A program made the position numbers and the translations under genes. The notes beneath the pieces were generated by a model that worked only from the letters and a program-made list of their open reading frames with translations, was not told the DNA's origin and did no database searches. Positions 42,113 through 51,016 of a stretch of 64,000 nt of DNA are shown here, in pieces. This DNA comes from Epilithonimonas sp042695135. Its GTDB lineage: Bacteria > Bacteroidota > Bacteroidia > Flavobacteriales > Weeksellaceae. Where the stretch lies: NCBI RefSeq assembly GCF_042695135.1, contig NZ_CP170547.1, positions 1,116,001 to 1,180,000 of the forward strand. The letters are read 5' to 3'. Positions within the stretch are counted from its first letter, which is position 1, and the number at the start of each line of letters is the position of its first letter.

Positions 42113-42487
42113 ATGAAAAAATTAATTTTAAGCGCAGCATTTCTTGGACTAGGTGTTTTTGGATTTGCACAGCAAACAGCAAAAGTGGATATGGAACAGA
42201 AAAAAGCTGAACATATGCAAAAATTGAAGCAGGAACTTAATCTTACAGATGCTCAGGTAGCGCAACTAAAAGCATTACACGAGTCAAAAGCAGCTGAAAG
42301 AAAACAGGATATGTCTACTAAAAAACAAGACAGAATGCAGAAAATGAAGGAGAATGAAGCGGAAATGCAGAAAATCCTGACACCAGAGCAGTACAAAAAA
42401 TTCCAGGATTTGAAGGCTAAAAAAATGGCTGAAAGAAAAGAAAAATTTCAGGACAGAAAAAAAGCTGACGGAACATTAGTTAAGTAA
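42113..42487 (+). CDS. Spy/CpxP-like periplasmic protein
   Basis: A 124-residue exported protein. The signal peptide ends near residue 19 (GFAQ). The mature part is almost all charged helix, rich in Lys, Met, Gln and Glu. It carries the LTxxQ motif twice, as LNLTDAQVAQLK and ILTPEQYKKF, as in Spy and CpxP. Those proteins bind unfolded periplasmic proteins or damp envelope stress signalling. A role here as a periplasmic chaperone is inference from the family. It has its own terminator 29 bases after the stop and may be cotranscribed with the 41030 gene, 102 bases upstream. Confidence 0.75.
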   Translation: MKKLILSAAFLGLGVFGFAQQTAKVDMEQKKAEHMQKLKQELNLTDAQVAQLKALHESKAAERKQDMSTKKQDRMQKMKENEAEMQKILTPEQYKKFQDLKAKKMAERKEKFQDRKKADGTLVK

Positions 42488-42515
42488 GTTATTATTTAGT
42501 GATTAATTTCAGAGA

Positions 42516-42546
42516 GAGTAGTTATTTTTTAACTACTCTTTTTTTT
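42516..42546 (+). terminator. Terminator after the Spy-like gene
   Basis: A nine-base-pair stem GAGTAGTTA/TAACTACTC and a run of eight T. Confidence 0.85.
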
Positions 42547-42553
42547 ATATTTG
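42546..42553 (+). promoter_or_regulatory. -7 element of ferritin
   Basis: TATATTTG is placed directly after the T-run of the preceding terminator and 17 bases before the ferritin ATG. No -33 element can be made out inside the hairpin. Confidence 0.45.
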
Positions 42554-42570
42554 GAAAAAAATAAATAATT

Positions 42571-43077
42571 ATGGTAAGCGAAGCGATTATAAATCTTATA
42601 AATGAGCAAATCACCAAAGAACAATACGCAGCACAACTCTATCTATCTATGAGTGCATGGTTCTATGCACAGGATCTGGAAGGTATCGGGAACTATTTCC
42701 GCGTACAGTCAAAAGAAGAACTAATGCATGCGGATAAAATGTTTGATTACATCAATGATGTCGGCGGAAAAATCATCCTGAATGAAATTCCAAAACCACC
42801 ACACGAATTTTCGAATGCCCAGGAAATCTTTGAAAAAGCCCTGGATCACGAGAGACTGGTAACAAAAAGCATCTTCAATATCGTAAAAACTGCGAATGAC
42901 GAAAGTGATTTTGCAACCACAAGTTTCCTGCAATGGTTCATTAATGAACAGGTGGAAGAGGAGTCCAGCGCTTCGCTTTTGGTTACCAAAATCAAAATGG
43001 TAAAAGATAACCCTTCCGCTTTGTATCTTTTCGATCAGGAATTGGCTCAAAGAGTATTTGTTCCGGCAGCCAATTGA
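42571..43077 (+). CDS. ftnA: Ferritin (FtnA type)
   Basis: An iron storage protein whose 24 subunits form a cage; ferroxidase sites oxidise Fe2+. It has 168 residues, as usual for bacterial non-haem ferritin. The ferroxidase ligands appear as Glu in EQYAAQLYLSM, the EELMHADK pair (Glu and His), and Glu in DHERLVTKS and NEQVEEESS. The haem-binding Met of bacterioferritin is not evident. The next gene starts 9 bases downstream but has its own strong promoter motif overlapping the ferritin stop. Confidence 0.93.
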   Translation: MVSEAIINLINEQITKEQYAAQLYLSMSAWFYAQDLEGIGNYFRVQSKEELMHADKMFDYINDVGGKIILNEIPKPPHEFSNAQEIFEKALDHERLVTKSIFNIVKTANDESDFATTSFLQWFINEQVEEESSASLLVTKIKMVKDNPSALYLFDQELAQRVFVPAAN

Positions 43078-43085
43078 TATTTTTG
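43057..43085 (+). promoter_or_regulatory. Promoter at the start codon of the 43087 gene
   Basis: TTTG at 43057-43060, a 17-base spacer and TATTTTTG at 43078-43085 match the consensus. The spacer includes the ferritin stop. The ATG of the next gene is at 43087 or 43090, so the predicted RNA start falls about on the start codon. Confidence 0.55.
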
Positions 43086-43086
43086 A

Positions 43087-44970
43087 ATGATGAAAAAACT
43101 AATAACCCTATTGGTGATGGTATCGGTAAAGATGCTGTCACAAAACTATGCGATCTCAGAGATCCCGGAAGAATTTAAAAAAGATGCAAATGCTGTTGTC
43201 CGTAATTATTCTTCGGAATATATTATAAAAGCTCAGGATGATATGGAAATCAAAGAAAAGAAGGTAATTTCTATATTAAATAAAGCAGCAGATAAATTTG
43301 CTTATGTCTATATACCCTATGACAAAACCACCAGAGTTTCGGATATAAAAATTCGGATTTTGGATGAAAACGGTAAACAGGTCAAGACTTATTCTAAAAG
43401 TGATATGAATGATATTGGTCAATCCAAAGACTCTTATCTATACACAGATTACAGAAGTTTTTTTCTGAATATTAACCAGCCAGGTTATCCATATACAATA
43501 GAAGTATCCTACACGACAAAAACATCGGACACCGCTTTTCTGCCTGTATTACAGCCATATATGTCGGATAATGTTTCTATAGAAAACTGGAGTGTGGATT
43601 TCAAGAATGAATCCGGCATCAAACTTCGTAAAAAAATTACAGAAACTTCATTTGGAAAGGCTGAGATCTCAGAAAGTGATAATTCTCTTAAAGCCCAATA
43701 CAAAAATATTCCTGCCTACAAGGAAGAAAATTATGCTCCGGATCCCGAAACTATCTTTCCAAAAATAGAATTTGCTTTAGATAAGGTTTGTCTGAAAGGG
43801 CAATGCAGCGATTTTTCCGATTGGCAAAGCTTCGCAGGCTGGTATAACAAACTTTTGGAGCCAGTTTCTATTGTAACCCCGGAAATCCAGGCGGAAGTAA
43901 ATTCTCTGAATCTATCAGGAACGGTTTCTGAAAAAGTTCAGCGGATCTACCAGTATATGCAGAGCAAAACGAGATATGTTTATGTAGGTGTGGGAATTGG
44001 GGGCTGGCAGCCGATGATTGCCGATGATGTCAGGAAAAAAGGCTATGGCGACTGCAAAGCTCTCACCAACTATATGCGTGTTCTTCTAAAAGCAGCAGGG
44101 ATTCCTTCCTATTATTCGGTGATCTATATGGATAAAACACCGAAGATATTTGATAAAAATTTTCCGAAGATGGATGGTAATCACGTCATTCTGTATGTGC
44201 CAACCGAAAACGGAAATATCTGGCTGGAAAATACATCACAGAAAATCGCTTTTGACCACTTGGGTTATCGTACAATGGACAGAAATGTGGTGATGGTAAA
44301 AGACGGCAGTATAGAAATTAAAGATACTCCAAAATCATTGGCAGAGAATAATAAAGAAATTTTGAGGATTAAAGCCAATATCTCTGCCGATAATACACTG
44401 GACGTCACATCTTCATTTTCTTATCTTGGTGGTGTCTATGATATGATTATGCCATTGGTCTCATTGACGCCGATTGAACAGAAAGATGCTTTGAAACACC
44501 GCTATGAAAATCTACAGTTCGCTTCTATGGATATTAATAATTTGAATAATGACAGGAAAGATGCTAAGATCAATTTTGATCTTAATTTTAAAGCTGCTAA
44601 TTATTCCAAATCATTAGGTTCTGATATCTATTTCCGTGCGCTTCCTTTTTCGGATTCCGATTTTTATTTGGAAAGTGCTGATAGGAAATTTCCTGTAGAA
44701 ATCCCTTTTGGATTCACAGATGATTATGAAATAGAATATACAATACCAAAAGATTATAAATTTTCCGAAATCCCACTGACAAAAAGTTTAGTTACAGAAT
44801 ACGGAAATTATTCTATTGACTTCTCTAGGGTTGAAGATAAAATTATCATCAAAAGAAAATTCATCTTGAACAAAGGAGTCGTGCCACTTGATAAAATCAA
44901 AAATTATATTGATTTCCGAAAACAAATTAATAAAATTGATGCTACCAAAATCTTAATAACCAAACTATAA
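43087..44970 (+). CDS. DUF3857/transglutaminase-like exported protein
   Basis: A 627-residue exported protein. The signal peptide is within the first 18 residues. A DUF3857 beta domain occupies about 30-230. A transglutaminase-like domain lies at about 265-420 and ends in a beta-rich C-terminal domain. The papain-like site is visible: Cys323 in KGYGDCKALTNYM and His366 in GNHVILYV, with Glu or Asn at the third position in WLENTSQ. In this family the substrates are unknown; roles in envelope protein processing are proposed. A second such protein follows after 8 bases, so the two probably work together. Two ATG codons (43087, 43090) are possible starts. Confidence 0.8.
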   Translation: MMKKLITLLVMVSVKMLSQNYAISEIPEEFKKDANAVVRNYSSEYIIKAQDDMEIKEKKVISILNKAADKFAYVYIPYDKTTRVSDIKIRILDENGKQVKTYSKSDMNDIGQSKDSYLYTDYRSFFLNINQPGYPYTIEVSYTTKTSDTAFLPVLQPYMSDNVSIENWSVDFKNESGIKLRKKITETSFGKAEISESDNSLKAQYKNIPAYKEENYAPDPETIFPKIEFALDKVCLKGQCSDFSDWQSFAGWYNKLLEPVSIVTPEIQAEVNSLNLSGTVSEKVQRIYQYMQSKTRYVYVGVGIGGWQPMIADDVRKKGYGDCKALTNYMRVLLKAAGIPSYYSVIYMDKTPKIFDKNFPKMDGNHVILYVPTENGNIWLENTSQKIAFDHLGYRTMDRNVVMVKDGSIEIKDTPKSLAENNKEILRIKANISADNTLDVTSSFSYLGGVYDMIMPLVSLTPIEQKDALKHRYENLQFASMDINNLNNDRKDAKINFDLNFKAANYSKSLGSDIYFRALPFSDSDFYLESADRKFPVEIPFGFTDDYEIEYTIPKDYKFSEIPLTKSLVTEYGNYSIDFSRVEDKIIIKRKFILNKGVVPLDKIKNYIDFRKQINKIDATKILITKL

Positions 44971-44978
44971 TAAAACAG

Positions 44979-46940
44979 ATGAAAACAAAAATTTTACAAT
45001 TAATTTTAACTTGCCTCATTCTGCCGATTTTTGCGCAGCAATATAAATTTTTAGATCCGCCAAAATTGGATATTGAAGATCTCAAACTTAGTTCTTACGC
45101 CAAAAATCCTTCCGAAGCGGCCGAAGTGATCTATAAATCTTATCATTATTATATATCAGATGGAGATTTGAATCTGGATGTCATCAGCAGGGTGAAGATC
45201 TATAAAAAAGACGACGCCAAAAAATTTCTGGAAGAAGAAATCTATACCCGTATCGGTAAAAATCATAACGAAGAAAAAGTAACTTCTCTAAAGGTAAATA
45301 CTTATAATCTGGAAAACGGGAAAATCGTGACAACAGCTGTTGAAAAAAATTCTAAATACCAGTCCAAAGAATCTAAAAACTATACGGTAACAAAATTTGC
45401 TTTCGAGAACGTAAAAGACGGCTCTATTGTAGAGTTCAAATACACTGTCCTTTCTCCTTTTATATATGTTATTCCCAGAGTAATGATTGAGGATGAAGTG
45501 CCTATTCGCTATTTTGAATATGTTTTTGATACGCCCAAAACTTATGGATATAATGTAAATTATAAAGGAGGTTTAACACCATTTGTAAGAGATATAAGCG
45601 AGAAAAAAATATATGGCGGAGATTATCAAACCTATCGTTTTGCTTATAAAGATATTTCAGCTTACAGAGATGAAAAGTATGTGAATAATATAGATAATTA
45701 CAGGACATCCGTCCGATTTGAACTCAACTCTACAGACTTTCCTCTTAATAGCAATTACTATGGGATGAGTGGAGGTTTCAAATCTTATGGTGTTACCTGG
45801 AAAGATATCCAGAAACAATTATATGAGGATGAGAATTTTGGAGATGAATTGAAAAGAAGTAATCTTGTAAAAGACTTACTTCCTCAGGATATTAAATCAA
45901 TAAAGAATGATAAAGAAAAAGCAGCAGCAATTTTGAAATTCACTCAAAATAAATATACTTGGAATGGAGAATATTCTGCCTTTACAGATCAGGGTATCAA
46001 AAATCTTATCAATACAAAATCCGGGAACTCTGCAGAAATTAATCTGTTATTAATTCTGTTGATGAGAAGTGCGGGTCTGGAGGCAGAACCTGTATTGTTA
46101 TCTACTGTAGGAAAAGGACTTTTGACATCATACTCTCCAAGTGTAACAACATTTAATGATGTTTTAGCGATGATAAATTTTGAAGAAAAACCAGTGTTAT
46201 ACGATGCGACTTCTAAAATGAGTTTGCCTAACATTATTCGTCCCGCTGCGCTCAATTACTTTGGATATGTCATGACAAAAACAGATGCCAAGCAAATCAA
46301 TATATTTTGTCCCGAGAAAAGCACCACTTATCTCACCGTAGATGCAAAACTCAGCCCAGACGGTAATTTTGCAGGTTCTTTTTCGGATAAGGATACAAAG
46401 TTGTATGCGATGATGAACAACGAAAGTTATAATGAAGACAAAGACGCTTACCAAAAAACATCTTACAAAGACCGGTATGCTTTTCCTTTCACAAATATCA
46501 AAACTGAAGTGCTGGATAACAATGATTTCCAGACCAGCTTTGATTTTGATTCTGATACTTTTGTAGACGGAATCGGAGGTAAATTAGTATTCAATCCACT
46601 CTTGTTTTTATATAATAAATCTCACGAGTTTGATCAAACTGAAGAGAGACGCTCGCCTATTGAACTGATGACAGGTTATGATAAAATCAAAAAAGTGACC
46701 ATTACTCTGCCGGACGGTTATGCTTTCGAAAATGTCCCGAAATCCAAAAAATTCAGGACAGAGGACAACGCTTTACAATATGTTTATAAAGTGACACAGG
46801 AAGGCAACAAATTAACGGTTGAGACCACAACGACAGTTGAAGATCCCGTTTACCCAAAGGAATATTATCCGGCATTCAAGCAGATCTTCGATAATATTAC
46901 AAAAATGGAAGGCCAGGTAGTGACGGCTGTGAAGAAATAA
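44979..46940 (+). CDS. DUF3857/transglutaminase-like exported protein with degenerate site
   Basis: A 653-residue protein with a signal peptide (to about 19, IFAQ), a DUF3857 domain (about 30-260) and a transglutaminase-like fold (about 290-440). A DUF3858-like beta domain follows. At the position of the catalytic Cys of its neighbour it has Ser351 in TKSGNSAEINLLL. At the His position it has FNDVLAMINF. The fold therefore seems kept without the thiol chemistry, so a structural, binding or regulatory role is likely. It starts 8 bases after the catalytic-looking partner and shares its transcript. Confidence 0.78.
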   Translation: MKTKILQLILTCLILPIFAQQYKFLDPPKLDIEDLKLSSYAKNPSEAAEVIYKSYHYYISDGDLNLDVISRVKIYKKDDAKKFLEEEIYTRIGKNHNEEKVTSLKVNTYNLENGKIVTTAVEKNSKYQSKESKNYTVTKFAFENVKDGSIVEFKYTVLSPFIYVIPRVMIEDEVPIRYFEYVFDTPKTYGYNVNYKGGLTPFVRDISEKKIYGGDYQTYRFAYKDISAYRDEKYVNNIDNYRTSVRFELNSTDFPLNSNYYGMSGGFKSYGVTWKDIQKQLYEDENFGDELKRSNLVKDLLPQDIKSIKNDKEKAAAILKFTQNKYTWNGEYSAFTDQGIKNLINTKSGNSAEINLLLILLMRSAGLEAEPVLLSTVGKGLLTSYSPSVTTFNDVLAMINFEEKPVLYDATSKMSLPNIIRPAALNYFGYVMTKTDAKQINIFCPEKSTTYLTVDAKLSPDGNFAGSFSDKDTKLYAMMNNESYNEDKDAYQKTSYKDRYAFPFTNIKTEVLDNNDFQTSFDFDSDTFVDGIGGKLVFNPLLFLYNKSHEFDQTEERRSPIELMTGYDKIKKVTITLPDGYAFENVPKSKKFRTEDNALQYVYKVTQEGNKLTVETTTTVEDPVYPKEYYPAFKQIFDNITKMEGQVVTAVKK

Positions 46941-46946
46941 TAAATT

Positions 46947-46978
46947 AAAATCCCGGGCATTATTTCCCGGGATTTTTT
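46947..46978. terminator. Bidirectional terminator
   Basis: An 11-bp perfect stem AAAATCCCGGG/CCCGGGATTTT with A- and T-runs, between convergent genes. Confidence 0.9.
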
Positions 46979-47010
46979 GTCTATAATCTATTAATATATT
47001 TTCTCAAAAT

Positions 47011-50000
47011 CTAAATATAAATAATGTCCGTTTTTACAACCTTTTCTCCAAAATCTTCCAATTTGGATTTGTAAAGATCAACCTGCCTCCGGTCTTTTTC
47101 TTTCTCGGCGCCTGTTTTAAAATCTACAATAATGAAGCCTTCTTTTGTCTTGATTAATCTATCCGGACGATAAGTTTTAGAAGTTCCATCCTCTACGGAG
47201 AGCATCTCCCGTTCATTGATTATTTTCAGATTGTCTTCAAAATAATCTGAGTAATTTTCATTTTTCAGAACATTTTCAATTCTTTCCAAAATTGATGTTT
47301 TCTCTTCGCCCGTAATAGTTCCTTCCAGAAGATAAGAATTCAGAACTTTCAGAACATCTTTTTTAGTTTTGATTTTGGATAAGATCTCGTGCGTGAAAAT
47401 CCCCATCCGGACATGCGCCACACGATTCTGATAACTCTTGGATGAGGTTGCAATTTCTATGTTTGATGCTTTCTCAGTTTTCTGAGAGATAGAATGTATG
47501 CTCTCAGAAAGATATTCGTTTTTCTCTTTTCGCTTTTGTTTTTTTAATGATTCTGATGAGGTTTCATAAACATCAAATGAATCTAGATTTTCACCATTTT
47601 CTACCGGTTGGAATTGTGCAACGAAATCAAATATTTCCAAATAATTAGTCGTTTTATTCGGTTTTTCGAGATAGAAAAAAAGCTGTTCCACAGGTCGGGT
47701 TGTCGCAACGTATTGGATACAGAAACGGTCGATTTTGTTACGGTAAGAATTAATCAGATTAAAACCCGCCATTTCTTCATCATACCTTTCCAGCTCCGGC
47801 GAAAACTGATTTAGGATCACCGTTTTCAGTTCATCTTCACTTCCAAGATCAAACCATTCCGAGAATTTTTTGTCGCTGTTCTCATTTCTCATCGGGATAA
47901 AGACGATTGGGAATTCCAGACCTTTCGCTTTGTGAATCGTCATAATTTGGATTGCATCTACATTCTCACTCGCCTGAATACTGATTTTCGACGCTTCATC
48001 ATCCCAATATTTTAGGAATTCTTTCAATGTAGCACCTGTATTTTGCGTGTAATTGTGAAGCATTTCCAGAAAATTCAAAAGGAAATCGGTTTCCTTACCT
48101 TCAACCGAGAATTCGTGGACGTAATATTCAATGAAATTATAAAGATTAAGTTGTGGAATGTCTTTCTGAATCAGCGTTACATTATATTTTTCATTAATGA
48201 AATCTTCAATGTCTTTCTTATTTTCGAACTTCAAAATCTCTTTAATTTCGCAAGTGAAATCCGTCATTATAATTCTGCCCGAAACATTCAGGAAATACAT
48301 CATTTTTACCAAAAACTGACGGTTTTTTGGAACGAGATTCCATTTCAGAAATTCGATCAACGCTTTTATAGTAAAGGCTAAATCGAGTGTCAGACCTTTC
48401 TCGGAAATCGTTTTGATGTATGTTTCTTTTCCTTTATATTTGACTTTCAGATTTCCCAGTAATTGAGAATAATTGAAAATATCCGAATTTCCTCTGCAAA
48501 GAATCGTAATATCAGAAAAGGCAAAACCATTATCCAGACTTTCCTGAATGTCATTCTGCATTTTCTCGACCGTTTCTTCATAAAAAATATCCTTGGTTGA
48601 GTTTTCCAAAAAATGAATTTTCACGCGCCCTTCCAACTGAGATTTCGATTCCTGAAGTGCACTTTCTCCGAAGATTTTTTGATGTTCATTATTCAGATCA
48701 CCGGACATAAAATCGTATAATCTGTTATTAAAATCGACAATGTTTTTCGCACTTCGCCAATTAAAAATCAGGTTTTCGGATATTGCAAATTTTGGTGTGA
48801 TTTCTTTCTGGTTAATGATATCCAGCATCAGTTCACTTTCGCCGCCGCGGAATCTGTAGATGCTTTGTTTAGGATCGCCAACGATAGTGAAACTCGTGTC
48901 GTCAGACGTAACGCTGTTGTCCCGAAGCGGCAAAAAATTCTGCCATTGCATTGATGATGTATCCTGAAACTCATCAAAGAAATAATGCTGAAACTGAGTT
49001 CCAACTTTCTCGTAAATGAAAGCTGAAGGCTCATTCCTGAGATTTTCATTAATCAAAATATTGAATTTCGAAAGCAAAACCAAATCATTTTCTTCCTCAA
49101 TTTCCAGCAGCTTTTTCTGAATATCGGCATTCACTTTCAAAGGGAGAATGGCTTGCAGAATTTTTTCTTTTTTCTGAGAATTGATATAAAGGTCGATGAT
49201 CTCTCGCCGCCAGGAAATCAATTGTGGTAAAATATCCTCAATATCACTTTGCTTATGTTTTCCTTTTGTAGAAGCGCCTTTCAGGAAGGTTTCCAGTTTT
49301 GAATCTTCGGAAGTGGTTGGAAAAGGAAATTTCTTATCCTTGATTTTATGAAACTCCAGAATGTTCTGGAAAAATCCGCCGATGCCACTTTTTCCGCTTG
49401 CAAAATCCTCAATTTCTATATCTCTGCTTTTGATCAGATCTAGAGCTTTCTTTGCAATGTCAAGAGATTCTGACTTGAGATTTTTAATAGTTTCTCTGAG
49501 TTCTGTTTTCTTGTTTTCATAAGCTTCCCATTCAAATTCTTTGTTGGCCTGAAGCGGCTGATAATGGACATCGCTCACGAATTTCTTCGCCGAATTATAA
49601 AGAGTTTGGTTGAGGTTCACACGCTCATTATTATCCAGATTATAATTGATGTAATCCATAAAAGCGTCCGAAACGGTTTCATCTTCGCCAATTTCGTCCA
49701 GCATTTTGTCAACTGCTTCTATCAGATAAGGTTCCGGCTGTATTTCCAGATTGAAATTCTGAGCCAACCCCAATTCATAAGAAAAACTCTTTACCAGTCG
49801 GGAATTGAACTTGTCAATAGTTCCGATATTAAGCGTGGAGTAGTGGTGTAAGATATAATCAAGAACCTTCTGAGAACGGTGATTAAGGTCGTCGAGTGTA
49901 ATTCTATAGCCTTGTTTCGCCAGTTCTTCCTGTATATTTTTAAGATCCTGATTTTCGGAATAATTATCTTTTACAAACTCGCCGAGATAAAAAAGAATTC

Positions 50001-50169
50001 TTTCCTTCATTTCTTTGGCCGCTTTGTTGGTGAAAGTCAATGCCAAAATTGTCCGGATAGCATCAGATTGATTCGGGAATCTGAGACAGATCATCAGTAA
50101 ACTCTGAACCAAACGGTAAGTTTTGCCAGAGCCGGCAGAAGCGTTGATGACGGTATATGAGTTTTGCAT
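47011..50169 (-). CDS. UvrD/Rep-type helicase-nuclease (AddA/RecB-like)
   Basis: A 1052-residue superfamily 1A DNA helicase with a C-terminal nuclease, for end resection in double-strand break repair. The Walker A motif is NASAGSGKTYRL near residue 9 and motif Ia is LALTFTNKAAKEMKER. Walker B is FDEFQDTSSMQWQNF, motif III is GDPKQSIYRFRGGE and later motifs include IMTIHKAKGLEFP. The last 150 residues hold a PD-(D/E)xK core as RPDRLIKTKEGFIIVDFKTG. I start at the ATG at 50169; an earlier one would add ten residues. No AddB-like partner gene is adjacent, only rnhB. It may act with a partner encoded elsewhere. Confidence 0.88.
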   Translation of the reverse strand: MQNSYTVINASAGSGKTYRLVQSLLMICLRFPNQSDAIRTILALTFTNKAAKEMKERILFYLGEFVKDNYSENQDLKNIQEELAKQGYRITLDDLNHRSQKVLDYILHHYSTLNIGTIDKFNSRLVKSFSYELGLAQNFNLEIQPEPYLIEAVDKMLDEIGEDETVSDAFMDYINYNLDNNERVNLNQTLYNSAKKFVSDVHYQPLQANKEFEWEAYENKKTELRETIKNLKSESLDIAKKALDLIKSRDIEIEDFASGKSGIGGFFQNILEFHKIKDKKFPFPTTSEDSKLETFLKGASTKGKHKQSDIEDILPQLISWRREIIDLYINSQKKEKILQAILPLKVNADIQKKLLEIEEENDLVLLSKFNILINENLRNEPSAFIYEKVGTQFQHYFFDEFQDTSSMQWQNFLPLRDNSVTSDDTSFTIVGDPKQSIYRFRGGESELMLDIINQKEITPKFAISENLIFNWRSAKNIVDFNNRLYDFMSGDLNNEHQKIFGESALQESKSQLEGRVKIHFLENSTKDIFYEETVEKMQNDIQESLDNGFAFSDITILCRGNSDIFNYSQLLGNLKVKYKGKETYIKTISEKGLTLDLAFTIKALIEFLKWNLVPKNRQFLVKMMYFLNVSGRIIMTDFTCEIKEILKFENKKDIEDFINEKYNVTLIQKDIPQLNLYNFIEYYVHEFSVEGKETDFLLNFLEMLHNYTQNTGATLKEFLKYWDDEASKISIQASENVDAIQIMTIHKAKGLEFPIVFIPMRNENSDKKFSEWFDLGSEDELKTVILNQFSPELERYDEEMAGFNLINSYRNKIDRFCIQYVATTRPVEQLFFYLEKPNKTTNYLEIFDFVAQFQPVENGENLDSFDVYETSSESLKKQKRKEKNEYLSESIHSISQKTEKASNIEIATSSKSYQNRVAHVRMGIFTHEILSKIKTKKDVLKVLNSYLLEGTITGEEKTSILERIENVLKNENYSDYFEDNLKIINEREMLSVEDGTSKTYRPDRLIKTKEGFIIVDFKTGAEKEKDRRQVDLYKSKLEDFGEKVVKTDIIYI

Positions 50170-50271
50170 AATCACAAAGATAAAAGAATTAACACACAAG
50201 AATCAATGCAAAAGTATTAATCTTCTGGCCAGTCCGACGATCTTTAAATTGTATTGAAGACTCTATAATCC

Positions 50272-50886
50272 TCAAATTCTATCAATCTCCAATTCAATCT
50301 CAACATCGTAATCCAGCCGAAAGGATCTCCTATGATGAATAGTTGGCCCGAATTTTTTCAAAGCTTTCTGATGAACCTTGGTACAATATCCAAAATTGGT
50401 GTTCCAGCCGTATTCAGGAAACTCGTCGTGGAGTTTTATCATCAGATTGTCCCGGTAGTTTTTTGCGATAATGGAAGCTGCGGCTATCGAAAGATATTTG
50501 CTGTCGCCCTTGATGATGCAATGGTGTGGCGTATAATTATAAGGATGAAAGCGATTGCCGTCTACCAAAATTAATTCCGGTTTGTTTTTCAATTGATCCA
50601 ATGCCAGATGCATTGCGTGGATACTGGCGTTCAGGATGTTATGCTGATCGATAAATTCCGGAGAAAGTTCTGCTATGGCAAAATCTACAGCATTTTCCCG
50701 GATGTAGAGATCGAGATTCTGTCTAGTTTTAAAATTTAACGTTTTAGAATCGTTAACTAAATTTTGCTTAAAATTTTTATTTACAATTACGGCAGCTGCG
50801 ACCACAGGCCCAGACAGACAACCTCGTCCGACTTCATCGCAGCCTGCTTCTAGAAGTGATTCTGAAAAGTTTTGTAGTAGGGGCAT
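50272..50886 (-). CDS. rnhB: Ribonuclease HII
   Basis: An endonuclease that cuts the RNA strand of RNA-DNA hybrids and single ribonucleotides in DNA. It has 204 residues. The catalytic acids are visible as Asp17 and Glu18 in CDEVGRG, Asp109 in ILVDGNRF and a fourth acid near 128-146. The phrase SLAAASIIAK is here SIAAASIIAKNYRD, the usual box. It lies 102 bases before (in transcription order) the AddA-like gene, on the same strand, with no clear promoter in the gap. The two may be cotranscribed. Confidence 0.94.
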   Translation of the reverse strand: MPLLQNFSESLLEAGCDEVGRGCLSGPVVAAAVIVNKNFKQNLVNDSKTLNFKTRQNLDLYIRENAVDFAIAELSPEFIDQHNILNASIHAMHLALDQLKNKPELILVDGNRFHPYNYTPHHCIIKGDSKYLSIAAASIIAKNYRDNLMIKLHDEFPEYGWNTNFGYCTKVHQKALKKFGPTIHHRRSFRLDYDVEIELEIDRI

Positions 50887-50962
50887 AATAAAATATCATT
50901 GTCAAAGTTATGTAAATAGTAAACTTTACATAATATAATTAACAAATTTTTAACAAATTGTG

Positions 50963-50993
50963 TTGTATATATTAATAAAGTTTTGCATTTTTG
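50963..50993 (+). promoter_or_regulatory. Promoter of the susC-susD genes
   Basis: TTG at 50963-50965, 20 bases, then CATTTTTG at 50986-50993, one mismatch to TAnnTTTG, 23 bases before the SusC ATG. Confidence 0.45.
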
Positions 50994-51016
50994 TTTATTG
51001 AAAAATTTGATTTGAT

